Of a stretch of DNA of 64,000 nucleotides, positions 39,001 through 49,230 are shown in pieces; position 1 is the stretch's first letter, and every line of letters starts with the position of its first letter. Made by a program: the position numbers and the translations under genes. Origin of the DNA: Primula veris (Eukaryota; Streptophyta; Magnoliopsida; Ericales; Primulaceae); the NCBI GenBank assembly GCA_963682055.1, contig OY821749.1, positions 32,495,631 to 32,559,630 of the forward strand, written 5' to 3'. A model generated the notes under the pieces. It was given only the letters and a program-made list of their open reading frames with translations, was not told where the DNA came from and did not search any database.

Positions 39001-39854
39001 CTGTATCTATTCATTTGCTGCATTATTCCACTTTTTTCAATTTACAAGTAATTTAATGGCTTATTTGCTTTCTGGATATTTGACACCTAGTCATTTTAAA
39101 GCCTATTTTTATAAATACATACACACTAACATGCAACATCGTTGGGTTTTGCTTAAAGTAATAGATACATGTCCTTTTAGTTGTGGTTGCATGAGATTCA
39201 TAGTTTTATTTGGAGATGGTATATATCTATTGAGCAAAGATAATCTGTCCGGGTGATAATTTATTTTCTTGGTGTTATCTTCAATGAGAATACTTTTAAC
39301 ATATTGGGTGGTGTCTTTGCATGAAGTTCACAATCTAAATTTTGGATGGTATTATAACTAATTAACAAAATTACACACAGTTGTAAGGATAATATACAAC
39401 TTCATGATTTCCTTCTTAGTGATGTATCCAATGAAAAAACTTGTATACATTGGGTGGTTGTATTGCATGAAATCCATTTTTTTATAGGGGGACACCGCAT
39501 TATATCCAATGAAAAAACTTATGCAAGTTTGTTAGACAAATGTGTTTGATTTGATAATTTCTGTTCTTGATGTATCTAATGAGCAAACTTATTCACATCG
39601 TGTGGTGGTATTCTCATGAAATTCATAAATTAATATGGGGATGGCGTTTTGTCCATTGATAAATCTTGAGTACATAAACATGAAGATGTAATGTTTCCCT
39701 AATATCTTATATCATTGTAATGGTTTCCAGGGAACAAAAAACAGAAGCAATTCTTCAAGCACTGAGGGATGAGACTTTGAACGATCCACGTGACCGTATT
39801 GAGCTTGCGCAAACCCATGCTTTTTACCGACCTTCCCTTCTCGGGCAGCCTTAA
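36089..39854 (+). CDS. GPDHC1: Cytosolic NAD-dependent glycerol-3-phosphate dehydrogenase (5 exons, 461 aa)
   Basis: Coding exons: 36089-36740, 37564-37785, 38293-38540, 38844-38983, 39731-39854 (1386 nt with TAA). It interconverts dihydroxyacetone phosphate and glycerol 3-phosphate with NADH, and in plants the cytosolic form works with the mitochondrial FAD enzyme in a redox shuttle and supplies glycerol 3-phosphate for lipids. Evidence: a Rossmann motif GVGAGAWG (45-52), the substrate-binding region [11 protein letters not shown], then [19 protein letters not shown], the catalytic-domain signature [16 protein letters not shown] and [16 protein letters not shown], ending [15 protein letters not shown]. 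There is no N-terminal transit peptide, consistent with the cytosol. The ATG at 36089 has A at -3 and G at +4. Length and exon phases agree with the Arabidopsis GPDHc1 type. Intron 1 holds a decayed copy of the exon-1/intron-1 junction; introns 2 and 3 carry MITEs; intron 4 has degenerate direct repeats. Confidence 0.96.
36888..36960 (+). repeat. Decayed duplicate of the GPDH exon 1 donor region
   Basis: The sequence CCTACACAAATGATAAACCG followed by TGCAAGTTAGG at 36890 repeats, 174 bp downstream, the true exon end CCTACACAAATGATCAATCG followed by TGCAAGTAAG at 36716. The similarity continues into the intron (TTTTATGCCT). The copied donor is GTTAGG instead of GTAAGT. Confidence 0.75.
37040..37360 (+). 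repeat. Second tandem duplication in GPDH intron 1
   Basis: AAGGACTAGAGGCTTGTA at 37045 and AAGGGCTAGTGGCTTGTA at 37230 head two diverged copies that both run on to AAGCTAATGGGT (about 37170 and 37350), a spacing of about 185 bp. Confidence 0.6.
38033..38212. mobile_element. MITE, GGCTTGTTTGGTTG-type family (good copy)
   Basis: It begins GGCTTGTTTGGTTGAAGCG and ends AAAACTGCAACCAAACAAAG, inverse to each other; AAGCAAATAGGCCTG and GCTTACTATTTAAGCTG lie inside. It sits in GPDH intron 2. Confidence 0.7.
38574..38772. mobile_element. MITE, GGCTTGTTTGGTTG-type family
   Basis: The left end is AAGCCTTGTTTGATAGCAGC and the right end GCACAACCGGACAAGCCTT, inverse with changes. It sits in GPDH intron 3. 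Confidence 0.55.
39250..39640 (+). repeat. Degenerate direct repeats in GPDH intron 4
   Basis: The theme of TATCCAATGAAAAAACTTRT followed by ATTGGGTGGT and GCATGAAATCCAT recurs about four times (near 39280, 39420, 39500 and 39570) with gaps and substitutions. This explains much of the 747-bp intron. Confidence 0.45.
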
Positions 39855-41037
39855 AATTGATAATGTTAAGTTTACGAATATGAAACCAGTATTTTGATTA
39901 GTCTGCTTGTTGGGAGCTTTTCTGTATTCCAGACATATTTCGTTACTAATTTTGTAACGGATTAAGAATCTCTTGAAATTTATTTGATTTGGTTTCTTCA
40001 ACTACGTGTTGTTAAAGTGAACGTGATCCTTTTTATCAATTGTTACTCTAGCTAGAGCCTAGAAGCACATGTGAACAATGAAATTCAAGTGTTCATCCAG
40101 TTTCCACAATTATCAATACTCAATAGTATCTAAAATCCACAGTAGACTTGTTTGGATGTATCTTTTATGCATATAGCCAGCGGTGAAGTATCGTTTTTTT
40201 ATCATGGGTTGCTAAATATAAAATGTTATTCTGTGGGGTTGCGAAATGTAATATTTCTGAATTATTTTTTAAAAAATCCTTGTATAAAAAGTAACGTCTT
40301 TGTAAATTGCGGGATTGCAAGGACTTCCTTCGGCCTCTACATAGGCTCTGTCCATTCATATGCCTTATTTGGGATTCAGGAAAAAGACGATGTCATCCAG
40401 CTTTGAGCTTTGCTAAGGCAAAGGGGTTGGTTATGTAACTAAGAATGCCAGTCAAGTAAAACAAGAACGATGATTCAGCAACTGTGAACACCAATGGACC
40501 TGTTCTTGCAGTATCCATGCACCGTTTACTCTTTACATTTATGAAAAATATCTTGAACAGATTCAGGTTTCTATGCTGCAACTTTTTAAGCAAATCAGTT
40601 GCCTTTTTGGTCTGAAAAGAAATCGAGTCCATTGAACTAAAATTTAAAGCTTTCTCAAGACAAGTAACTCATTTGCCACGTACAAAATTATTGTACAAGC
40701 AAAAATTGAGCTTCTAAGCTGTATCAAGCAAAACAAAATAACTGCGCTGATAAGTTGAAATCAAACAAAGCCAAACACAGCTACGATTCGGCAAGCATGC
40801 AAGTTTTTCAAAGCGGAAAACCACATGTTTTTTTACAACATTTCAAAATTTCCATTATTGCATCACTAATCCCGTCTACACTCAAATATCGCCTATTTTG
40901 TCAAATATTGAGCTAGGGCCTAAACCTTATACGAACCTACCTCGTGACAAATATACCAGAATCAAACGTATCTCTATGTTGATTACTTGCTAAATTGGCG
41001 TCTATTCTATTCGCCTCCTCCTTTACATTCAAATGAT
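39855..41037. other. Spacer between convergent GPDH and the unknown gene
   Basis: It should hold both 3' ends. Around 40178 there is a CAGCGGTGAAGTATCG start resembling the hAT-like MITE at 20266, and around 40695-40775 a fragment of the GGCTTGTTTGGTTG-type family (AAATCAAACAAAGCC). Nothing coding is supported; the 60-85-aa ORFs here have no homologous features. Confidence 0.5.
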
Positions 41038-44000
41038 TTACACCAAAACATCACTGCTATTGCATTCGTTTTTCTCTACTATTATCTTCAAGCTAATTTC
41101 TTGGATAAGCTTCGACTTTGGGAACTTACTAATTTTTTTCAAATTGACCAGCTCAGCGATTTTTTTAAGCTTATTCACGTTCAACTTCTGCAGGTCCATC
41201 AAGCTAATTTCTTGGATAAGCTTCGACTTCGGGAACTGACTAAAATTTTCCAAATTGACCTGCTCGGCCCATTCTTTAAGCTTATTCATTTTCACCCTTT
41301 GCATGTCCATTTTGAGAGATCGGGCACTGGGTACCTCTTCCATACGAGTGTCTGATATAGTCAAGGCGTTGCTACGGATACTTTCCACACTGAAACCCTC
41401 ATTTTTAGGCCCAATCAACTCGTATTCTACTTTTACCTTTTGCTTGAAGACTTTGATCTCCTTTTGTGTGCTATGATGAAATTTAGCCTTTTTATTATCT
41501 TGGTCTTTAGAGCTCATCTTGGAAAATTGCTCTCTTTTGTGATTTAAATACTCTAAAAGAGAGTCGGATTCATTTATTTCTGCCTCAGAAAAAGAATTTC
41601 CTCCTGTGCTTATGCTCACATCTATATCAGTCTCTTTACTTTCTCTGCACAATTCACTTAACACCGACTTGGAATTTTGACCTGCAACCTGGCGAAAAGT
41701 AATACATATATCATTCTTTAATTTAAGGGGGATTTTTAAAACTATTCCCAAAACCCAAATTTCCACCCAAAACATTAAACTTGTATAGCTATTATATGTT
41801 AAGATGACAGTATAGAAGCAACAATATATAAACCCCACAAGTTTTATGATTCAGAAACTTTAACAAAATTAGAGTTCAACAGGACCTCTTGTATATCATA
41901 CCAAACCAAGTTATGCAATAGAATTAACAAGGTGCTCATCGTTTTCAAAGATGATGTAAACAAGTATATATTAAATCAGTACAAAAAGAGATTCATATGA
42001 TTTGTACCTTCACTTTCTCCGACAATTCTTTTTCTCTATTCAAATCAATCTTTCTCAACTCGTTATTCACTTCTGAAACAATTTTATGCTTTGTAGCATC
42101 TTGAGTGAGATCACTTGCAGGCTACATTAAAAATCAGAAAATTAGCTCATGGTCTAAACTTCAAAGGGAATATTACATAATACTGTGGGACTGTTGCTTG
42201 CAGATCCAAGCAAATAATCTCGTTTTTTTAGGTTCTGAAAAGGCTAGGTTGATCCAGATTAAAGCTTCTAGTTTTCTCCAGGCAGACACCAGAAAAGCCC
42301 AGCTTGTAGGCAAAACTTCAATTCAATGCACTCCAGCTTTTAAGCAAAATAAACGAGCTTAAAAGCTGCAAACAAACAAGGCATGTTAAACTAAACAAAT
42401 GAACACAATGAAATAGTCAACTCGATAAACTGAGCCCAGCTTCTATTTTCGATGCAGTTCAGATTTTAAGCAAAAAATAATAATCTGATGTTAAAAGCTG
42501 CAAACAAACTATTGGTTTAAAAAGCTTCCTCCAGTGAAAAGGCTCGATTCAAAGCTCAAAAAAAACTTAAAAAGCTCGCCTTACGGGTTTCAGTAGCTCT
42601 TGGAAACACGCTTTAGCTAAGTTTTCGCATTTTAAAACACTGAATTAAACAAGGAACGCCTTACTTGTAACAGAACAAATAAGCACCATAAAAAAAGAAA
42701 TAGTGAAACAGATAAACTGGACCCAGCTTTTATTTTTTCGATGCAACCAAACAAGGTATGGATTACTTGTAAGTTGTAACAAATGAAGACATGGAGCTAC
42801 TAAAGAAAAGACTTGCGATGTACAAAAAAGTGCTATAAGAGGAAGGAAATATGTAAATTTACTTTTGTAAATCCTGGATGAGATGTGTCTCCTGTGGGGT
42901 TCCACGCTGGATTCCAAACCCTGAAGGAATTTCTCTCTCCAAAAGAAGATTTCACATTTACGAGTTGTGAATTCCCATTAGTTGAAACATCAAATTTGTT
43001 TACTTTTTTCAGCTTCTTAGGTTTTTCCGTTATACGAACTGGAACATCTGCTACGACATCTCCAATTTTGGTGCATTCATGCTAACATTATACAAAAAAA
43101 AGAAGTAAACCATACTAGATATAGTGAAGTCATAAAAATTTTAGAGTCAAATTTCATACATAATTCAGATAATTGACCTTGTTTGGTTGCAGATTTTAAA
43201 AAAAATAAACTGGTTTTTTTTGTAGGTTCAGAAAAATGTAGGTTCATCCAGCTCAGCTGGTAAGAAAAAAGGCAAAAGCTGAGCTTAAGGCTGCAACCGA
43301 AAGCCAATTAATTGTTCAAAATTTTAAATCGAATTCATAAATTGGCCCTTCTATCCACACAGACAGTCACGTATTTTCATGCAATATTATACAACAAATT
43401 AAAGAACAGATTTCTTGCATTACTCATGAGACAAGAAGAAGATAATAAATGCACAGATAGAGTTTTGAGGACCTTAGTATTTTTTTTAATTTGTGCTATT
43501 TTCCTATCACTTCCAGATATAATTTAAAAATAACAAATCATGCTAGGGATTACCTGTTTAGTGTCTTCCTGCTCGACTTCTTTCTTTACCGTCTCAGGCA
43601 TTGACAAGATGAAATCACTCTTTGCCAAAATGCTAGTTTCATTTATAGTCGCTACGACTAAGTCTTCGATATTTGATTTAGTGACCTATATAGTGCAAAA
43701 GGAAAAAAGAAGAAATATTTAGTTATGACTTATACTACTCTGAAAGATGTCCTAAAAAAGCACATACCTCTCTGACCTCGTCCTTAACCCTCACTGGCTC
43801 AGTAAAGCAGATAACATCTTTCTTCCCAGTTATTTGATTAGTTTCAGATTGTCGGCTAGATAAAACCAGTTCTTTGTTAATTGGCTTGTTGTTGTCCTAT
43901 ACAATCACACAAGAAAAATCCCGGATATGATTCAATCTCATAAAATATATTATTGCATAAAAAAAACAGAAACAATTTAGGCCAACACAATATATTCTTT

Positions 44001-45147
44001 CTAATTTGTCAACATCCAATTTGCAGCTAGACACACAAACTCGTACTCCATTTTCAGCTGTATGGAAATTTTGGATAATCCTCTATACAAATTCATAGCT
44101 GTCACGTCATATAAAGCACAGAGGCATAAGTTATATAGATTCTTCCTGCCTAAATACCTAATCTCTTCACTTCTATATAGGATTGACATACATACCGACA
44201 TGGCTATCATTATAGCACATTTTACTATGAGATGGAAAATGGCAATGCTAAAATTCTAATGTCAAGGAGAGAAAATTTCAAAAGGTAGAACTACTTTATT
44301 CAACTATTCTTCCCACGATCAAGCAACAAACAAAACCAGCTTATGTATGGATTATTTGTTATTCATTCTTATAGCAAAACAAAAAGAACAACAACCTGTA
44401 TTGTATTCTGGGGTAAGTATTTCTCTGATAAACATCTTATTACTTTATCCCATCTCCCAATCAGTTCTTTTTGTAACATCAAACTCTCATGTGAGATATG
44501 AGCATCTGTATTTGTATTCTTCAAGCTTATTATTGACAAATCAATGGATTTCACTCTTTCGCTCAGACTAACTGATTCTGTAAATTCGGACCATGATATA
44601 TCAGTTAAGACTTGTTGGTTTTCGAGGGCGATTACACATTTTTCAAGCTTAAGAAGGTTAATATATTCCTCTCCGAACAGTATTCTTCGTGCTTGGTCAC
44701 AAGCTTGCTCATTCAAGTCTGTTTTTAGCAAAAGTCAAGCAAAAGAATAGTTTTAAAACTAATGCAAAATCAACATGATTCATAACAATTTACCACTCAA
44801 AATCTAAAGAATAAAATTTTACCCTTCTCCCTGTCGGTTACTACGTAGTTGCTATAGTTGATCTCCGGTTCATCTGCAAACAATAAATATATTTGACTGA
44901 AATGCAAATAGTAAAAAATCAAACAGATTTTTTCTTGCACTCGGTAGCTAGATAGTTCAAATACGTATATGATGATTGATAGATAGACAATTAAAGATTA
45001 TGACCGTGATTTCTAAGGCTGAAAATTATATACTTTCATAATATAACATTAGAAAAGATCGAGTTAGTACATACAGTCAAAGTCCCAGCTTGGAAAGCCT
45101 TTGTCGCGAATATCAATCAAATCAGACAATTCAGACCACCAATTCAT
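41038..45147 (-). CDS. Unrecognised plant protein with two C-terminal 37-aa repeats (8 exons, 563 aa)
   Basis: Coding exons: 45147-45075, 44873-44823, 44718-44396, 43896-43768, 43685-43554, 43081-42863, 42121-42008, 41688-41038 (1692 nt with TAA). I do not recognise the family. The model rests on eight open exons with clean splice sites and consistent phases. The N-terminal 160 residues are rich in Trp and Leu (MNWWSELSDLIDIRDKGF, GRWDKVIRCLSEKYLP) and look folded; the middle, about residues 170-480, is charged, Lys/Glu/Ser-rich and probably disordered. The end holds two 37-residue repeats (479-515 and from 516) with the shared core FPKSKLIQEISL preceded by NKLKxxAExVNL. This helix-loop-helix pattern resembles SAP or Rho-N-terminal nucleic-acid-binding motifs, an inference only. 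The start is uncertain: a good acceptor lies 20 bp upstream of the ATG and the frame is open to it (RKFGVM), so an extra upstream exon may exist. Three to four MITE copies lie in its introns. Confidence 0.75.
41088..41309 (-). repeat. Coding tandem repeat of 111 bp in the unknown gene
   Basis: The block beginning TCAAGCTAATTTCTTGG on the plus strand at 41088 recurs at 41199, exactly 111 bp (37 codons) later, with high identity over CTTGGATAAGCTTCGACTT. It encodes the paired C-terminal repeats. Confidence 0.85.
42185..42383. mobile_element. MITE, GGCTTGTTTGGTTG-type family
   Basis: The right end AAAAGCTGCAAACAAACAAG is clear; the left end is GGGACTGTTGCTTGCAGATC. The interior shows AGGCTAGGTTGATCCAG. 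Further decayed copies follow at about 42425-42505 and 42510-42655, all in the intron of the unknown gene between exons 42863 and 42121. Confidence 0.55.
43177..43306. mobile_element. MITE, GGCTTGTTTGGTTG-type family (short, well matched ends)
   Basis: It begins CCTTGTTTGGTTGCAGATT and ends GCTTAAGGCTGCAACCGAAA, with AGGTTCATCCAGCTCAGCTG inside. It lies in the intron of the unknown gene between exons 43554 and 43081. Confidence 0.65.
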
Positions 45148-46795
45148 AACTCCAAATTTTCTCCTGTAAAATAAATTTTTTTTTAAATCGTAGCGAAAAT
45201 ATCTAAATCAGAAACAAAGAACTAAGCAAACCTTAGTTATCGATACAAAGAAGTGAGCAAAGGGAAAATTTACAAGTAACAGGGATCATGCTGAACATTC
45301 AATGGGGTATACACTATACTGGACAGGCAAACACATAAAAAGAAAACATAAAGAGCGATAGTAATCATTTTTTTTGGGTAAGTAGCGATAGTAATCATTA
45401 TTAACACTAAACTGAGCCATTTTCCTCCAAGTTTCTTACTTTGATTCTTCTTTTACGTTTCTCCAAGTAGAACAAAAATTAGAACGTCAAATTGTTATTA
45501 ACCTTAAGCATGATACGTCGATACACAACTAATAAATGATCAGGCACAATATAAACCGCATTAATAACCTAAACAGTAGCATTCAACCTAAAGAAACAAT
45601 CTGTATCAGGCTGAGAAGATTAACAAAAGGAGCACATGCGTCTCGATAAACAAATAAATCTAAACCTTCAAAGCAAAAATAAAATAAAAAAATCATGAAA
45701 TTCATGAAACCTGTGATTAATAATTGGGCAAGGGCAGAACATATGTATTAAAAGATGAATTAAATTAAGCAAAAACACTCGATAATGAACTACTGCAAAC
45801 AACATATTTTATCAGGTAACTAAGATAAATAATATACCCAGTTATTTCTATACTCTTGCCAGTTTTCTTTACATGAGAAAATTAGTTGCAATTATTTTCT
45901 AATAAAATTAGGGAGTAAAAAAGTTATTGGGTGGTGAGGTGACACTGTCATATTAATATTTTGACTAAGCAAATATTTAACTTATTAAGATTTTGAATTT
46001 TTGTCACATAAAAATTTTCATTCAATTTTTAGCAAGGAAAGAAGGTAGAAAAATACTACTATCAATAAAAATATAATCAAAATAAAAAACAAAGACAAAA
46101 CTAAAACTAAAACGAAAAATTAAGAAAATGTATATAATGTAAGCAAAATAAAATACTAAGAAAAAGGAAATTACATAAATGAAACAAAATGTAACCCAAA
46201 CAACTTACCAGTTACTATTTTGCACAATAAAACGCAGTAAAAAAAAAAAAAAAAATGAACATTATACTTGTATTCACACCCATAAAAAAAAATAGCAATA
46301 AAAAAAGGAAAAAAAAATGGTTTCTCGAGAAACAAACCAAAATAATTAATTTTCTGCCCCTCAATAAATGAAATACTGAACAAATAAAATACAGCTTCCT
46401 CGAGAAACAGAACACATTAATTAGGCATATAAATTAGATTATTTAAACAAATAAAAAAAAACATTAATTTGGATTCTGGGTTTTGCTATAAGCACGAAAA
46501 AATACTGAAAATTAAATTTAAAAAAATGTACCAAAGGTCCAAAATTGAGGGAAAACATTCAAATAAATATAAATAGTCCTTAGTTTGAATTGAATATAAA
46601 CCCTTGAAAAAATTAAAAAATAAATTGAAGGTAAATGTCATAAAAATAAAAATAAAATGAGGGTTAGTTTTCGTTTTTTATTTTTTATTTTTTTATTTTT
46701 GAACAGGTCATAGTTAATAACTTAATATCATTAGCACGAATAAAATGGCCATTATTGTTAAAACTATTAAAATGTACCTATTGTTAAATATATCT

Positions 46796-46888
46796 AATAT
46801 ATATTAATATATATATATATAGAGAGAGAGAGAGAAAGTGTACTGGTGATATATATACAGTATATCTATTATATATATATATATAGTA
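46796..46888. repeat. (TA)n/(GA)n microsatellite
   Basis: TATATATATATATAGAGAGAG-type runs followed by a second TATATATA run near 46870. Confidence 0.8.
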
Positions 46889-47344
46889 ATATATTTAATT
46901 TAATTTGTTTTTTTGTAACAAATCCATTTTATATATTGTACAAGCACTTGTTCTTTAGTAAATTTACTAAAATTCAAATTCTTATTATGTAAGTAAATTG
47001 TTAAATTAGTGTATTGGTTCATACTTAATCTTCAAAATAAAATAAAATTGGTTCATACTTCTTAGTAGTTTGGATAAAATATTTTAGTCTTCATAGTTTA
47101 AATATCAATCACATATTGTGCGGAATCATGCTATTAATATACAAGTCGATCAAAACCGACCGAACCAAACCGATTATAAATTGTTTGGTTTGGTTTCGAT
47201 AATTTTTTGTGTCAAAACCGAGCCTAACCGATTGTATTTTTATTCGTCTGGTTCGTATTTTACTCAAAAACCTACCCGAGCCTAACTGAACCGAACCCCG
47301 AGGTTTATTTTGGTAATATTAGTCTAAAACGTTACGATACTGGT

Positions 47345-48150
47345 TATAGATTTTACTAGACCTGGACGAAAACCCGAAAAACCCGAACCGAACCGAACCG
47401 AAAAACTGAAACTTTTTTGGGTCGGTTTCGGTTTACAATAAAACCGAACCGAAAAAATCGAAAAAGCTCAAAAAACCAAAAATAAAACCGAAAAATAACC
47501 GAAAAATCCGAAATCGGACCGAAAAATACCAAAACCGAAAAACCGAAACTTTTTCGGATCGGTTTCGGTTTACAATAAAACCGAACCGAAAAAATCGAAA
47601 AAGCTCAAAAAACCAAAAATAAAACCGAAAAATAACCGAAAAACCCGAAATCGGACCGAAAAATACCAAAACCGAAAAACCGAAACTTTTTCGGATCGGT
47701 TTCGGTTTACAATAAAACCGAACCGAAAAAATCGAAAAAGCTCAAAAAACCAAAAATAAAACCGAAAAATAACCGAAAAACCCGAAATCGGACCGAAAAA
47801 TACCAAAACCGAAAAACCGAAACTTTTTCGGATCGGTTTCGGTTTACAATAAAACCGAACCGAAAAAATAGAAAAAGCTCGAAAAACCAAAAATAAAACC
47901 GAAAAATAACCGAAAAAACCCGAAACCGGATCGAAAAATACCAAAACCGAAAAACCGAAACTTTTTCGGGTCGGTTTCGGTTTACAATAAAACCGAACCA
48001 AAAAAATCAAAAAAGCTCGAAAAACCAAAAATAAAACCGAAAAAACCCGAAACCGGACCGAAACAAATCGGTTCGGTCTAAAAAAAAAAAAAATAAACCA
48101 AAAAATATATGCTCGATTTTCGTTTGTCAAAAACTGAACATAACCGGACC
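47345..48150 (-). repeat. CCGAAA-rich tandem array, 137-bp period, about 5 units
   Basis: The phrase CGGTTTCGGTTTACAAT starts at 47423, 47560, 47697, 47834 and 47972, a period of 137-138 bp. Units carry the same order of blocks (AAAACCGAACCGAAAAAAT, AAAAAGCTC, AACCAAAAATAAAACCG, GACCGAAAAATACC). The left edge, CTAGACCTGGACGAAAACCC, inversely matches the end of the single copy at 7146-7415. The long minus-strand ORF across it is a by-product of a period not divisible by three and a low density of stops. Confidence 0.9.
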
Positions 48151-48210
48151 GAAAATAGGCTTAAAAATAAATAACAGATCTAATCTATCCTCCTAAAATA
48201 ATACCATTAC

Positions 48211-48211
48211 G

Positions 48212-48249
<38 letters not shown>

Positions 48250-48268
48250 CTATATATATATATATTGC
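48211..48268. repeat. (TC)n(TA)n microsatellite
   Basis: A pure CTCTCTCT run passes into TATATATATATATC and a second TATATA run. It lies about 1 kb upstream of the first translocator gene. Confidence 0.85.
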
Positions 48269-49230
48269 TAGCTAGGCATTGACGAATTTCACAATCAGTA
48301 AGTTTTTAGTTCGTGTTTATATTTCTATTTAATTGATTTTTATAACTAACTAATTATCTATCAATTGTTCTTTTCTTTCTTTCTTTATTTATTGTTAATC
48401 TACATTGAAATATATATTATTAGTATATAATAGTATACTACTTACATTCCACAATATGTGTACTATTTTGGACTATTTTTAATTAAATTTACACTTTTCC
48501 ATATAATAGAAAATAATAATATTCTACATTATTACACATTTCCACATACTCTATTGTTTCTACATAATTGCGTATTGATAATAAAGTGTCGTGCTGGTGT
48601 TCCGTTAATTAGTGCAGTTTTTCCCGTATAACTTAAGTGGAGTAGATGATGACGTGGCATATTGATTAACTCAATTTGTTTGAGGTTGACTTAATCGTGC
48701 GGGAAATGTAAAATTGTTGTACTAAATCGGAATTTTGTGACGTTGGTGTGGAAATTTGAAAAGAAGTGTAAATATTGGGGGGCAAACTGTAATTTACCCC
48801 GTAATGAATAAGAAAAGCTATACTCGACCATAGTTACGGCGAAACTCTATTTGTGTCGGAAATGCAAATCCGTTTTGGAAAAGAAAACTATGCTCTTTTA
48901 AAATTTTAGGAAATTTGTTTGAGGAACATTAATGAAGCCTTAAGAAAATCTTATCATGTTACTCGATTACTGTCATGAAAACTAAATTTCAATAATACTT
49001 TTAGTAAACCTTTTACGATACTGTTTCCGTTACAAATTTAAAATCTATATTGCGTTTCCAGGGAATTATTTAGACCATATTTGGACCATATTTAGACCAT
49101 ATTTGGGAACAAGAAAATAAACGAAGAACATAACTCGTATGAATCCTACTACTTAGTTTCCCGTCAAATAACTCAAAAGTCTCTCTGATTCTCATTTTAT
49201 AGTTATAAATTTTACAGAACGAATCTAGCA

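Larger units (their letters stand above)
45148..49230. other. Long A/T-rich spacer between divergent genes
   Basis: The unknown gene (minus) and the first translocator gene (plus) diverge here. A splice acceptor at about 45168 points to an upstream exon of the unknown gene. The rest holds poly-A/T stretches (46230-46700), microsatellites (46795-46885, 48210-48270), the CCGAAA-rich array (47345-48150), and unique A/T-rich DNA. No further coding region is supported. Confidence 0.5.

Noticed and set aside
40987..41355. 122-aa plus-strand ORF with a duplicated segment
   Set aside because: It is the antisense of the 111-bp coding repeat in the unknown gene; the minus strand joins seven further exons in phase.
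47570..48130. 186-aa minus-strand ORF with repeated Phe-rich segments
   Set aside because: It is a translation of the 137-bp CCGAAA array, which contains few stop-forming words. The peptide is low complexity and shows no protein family features.
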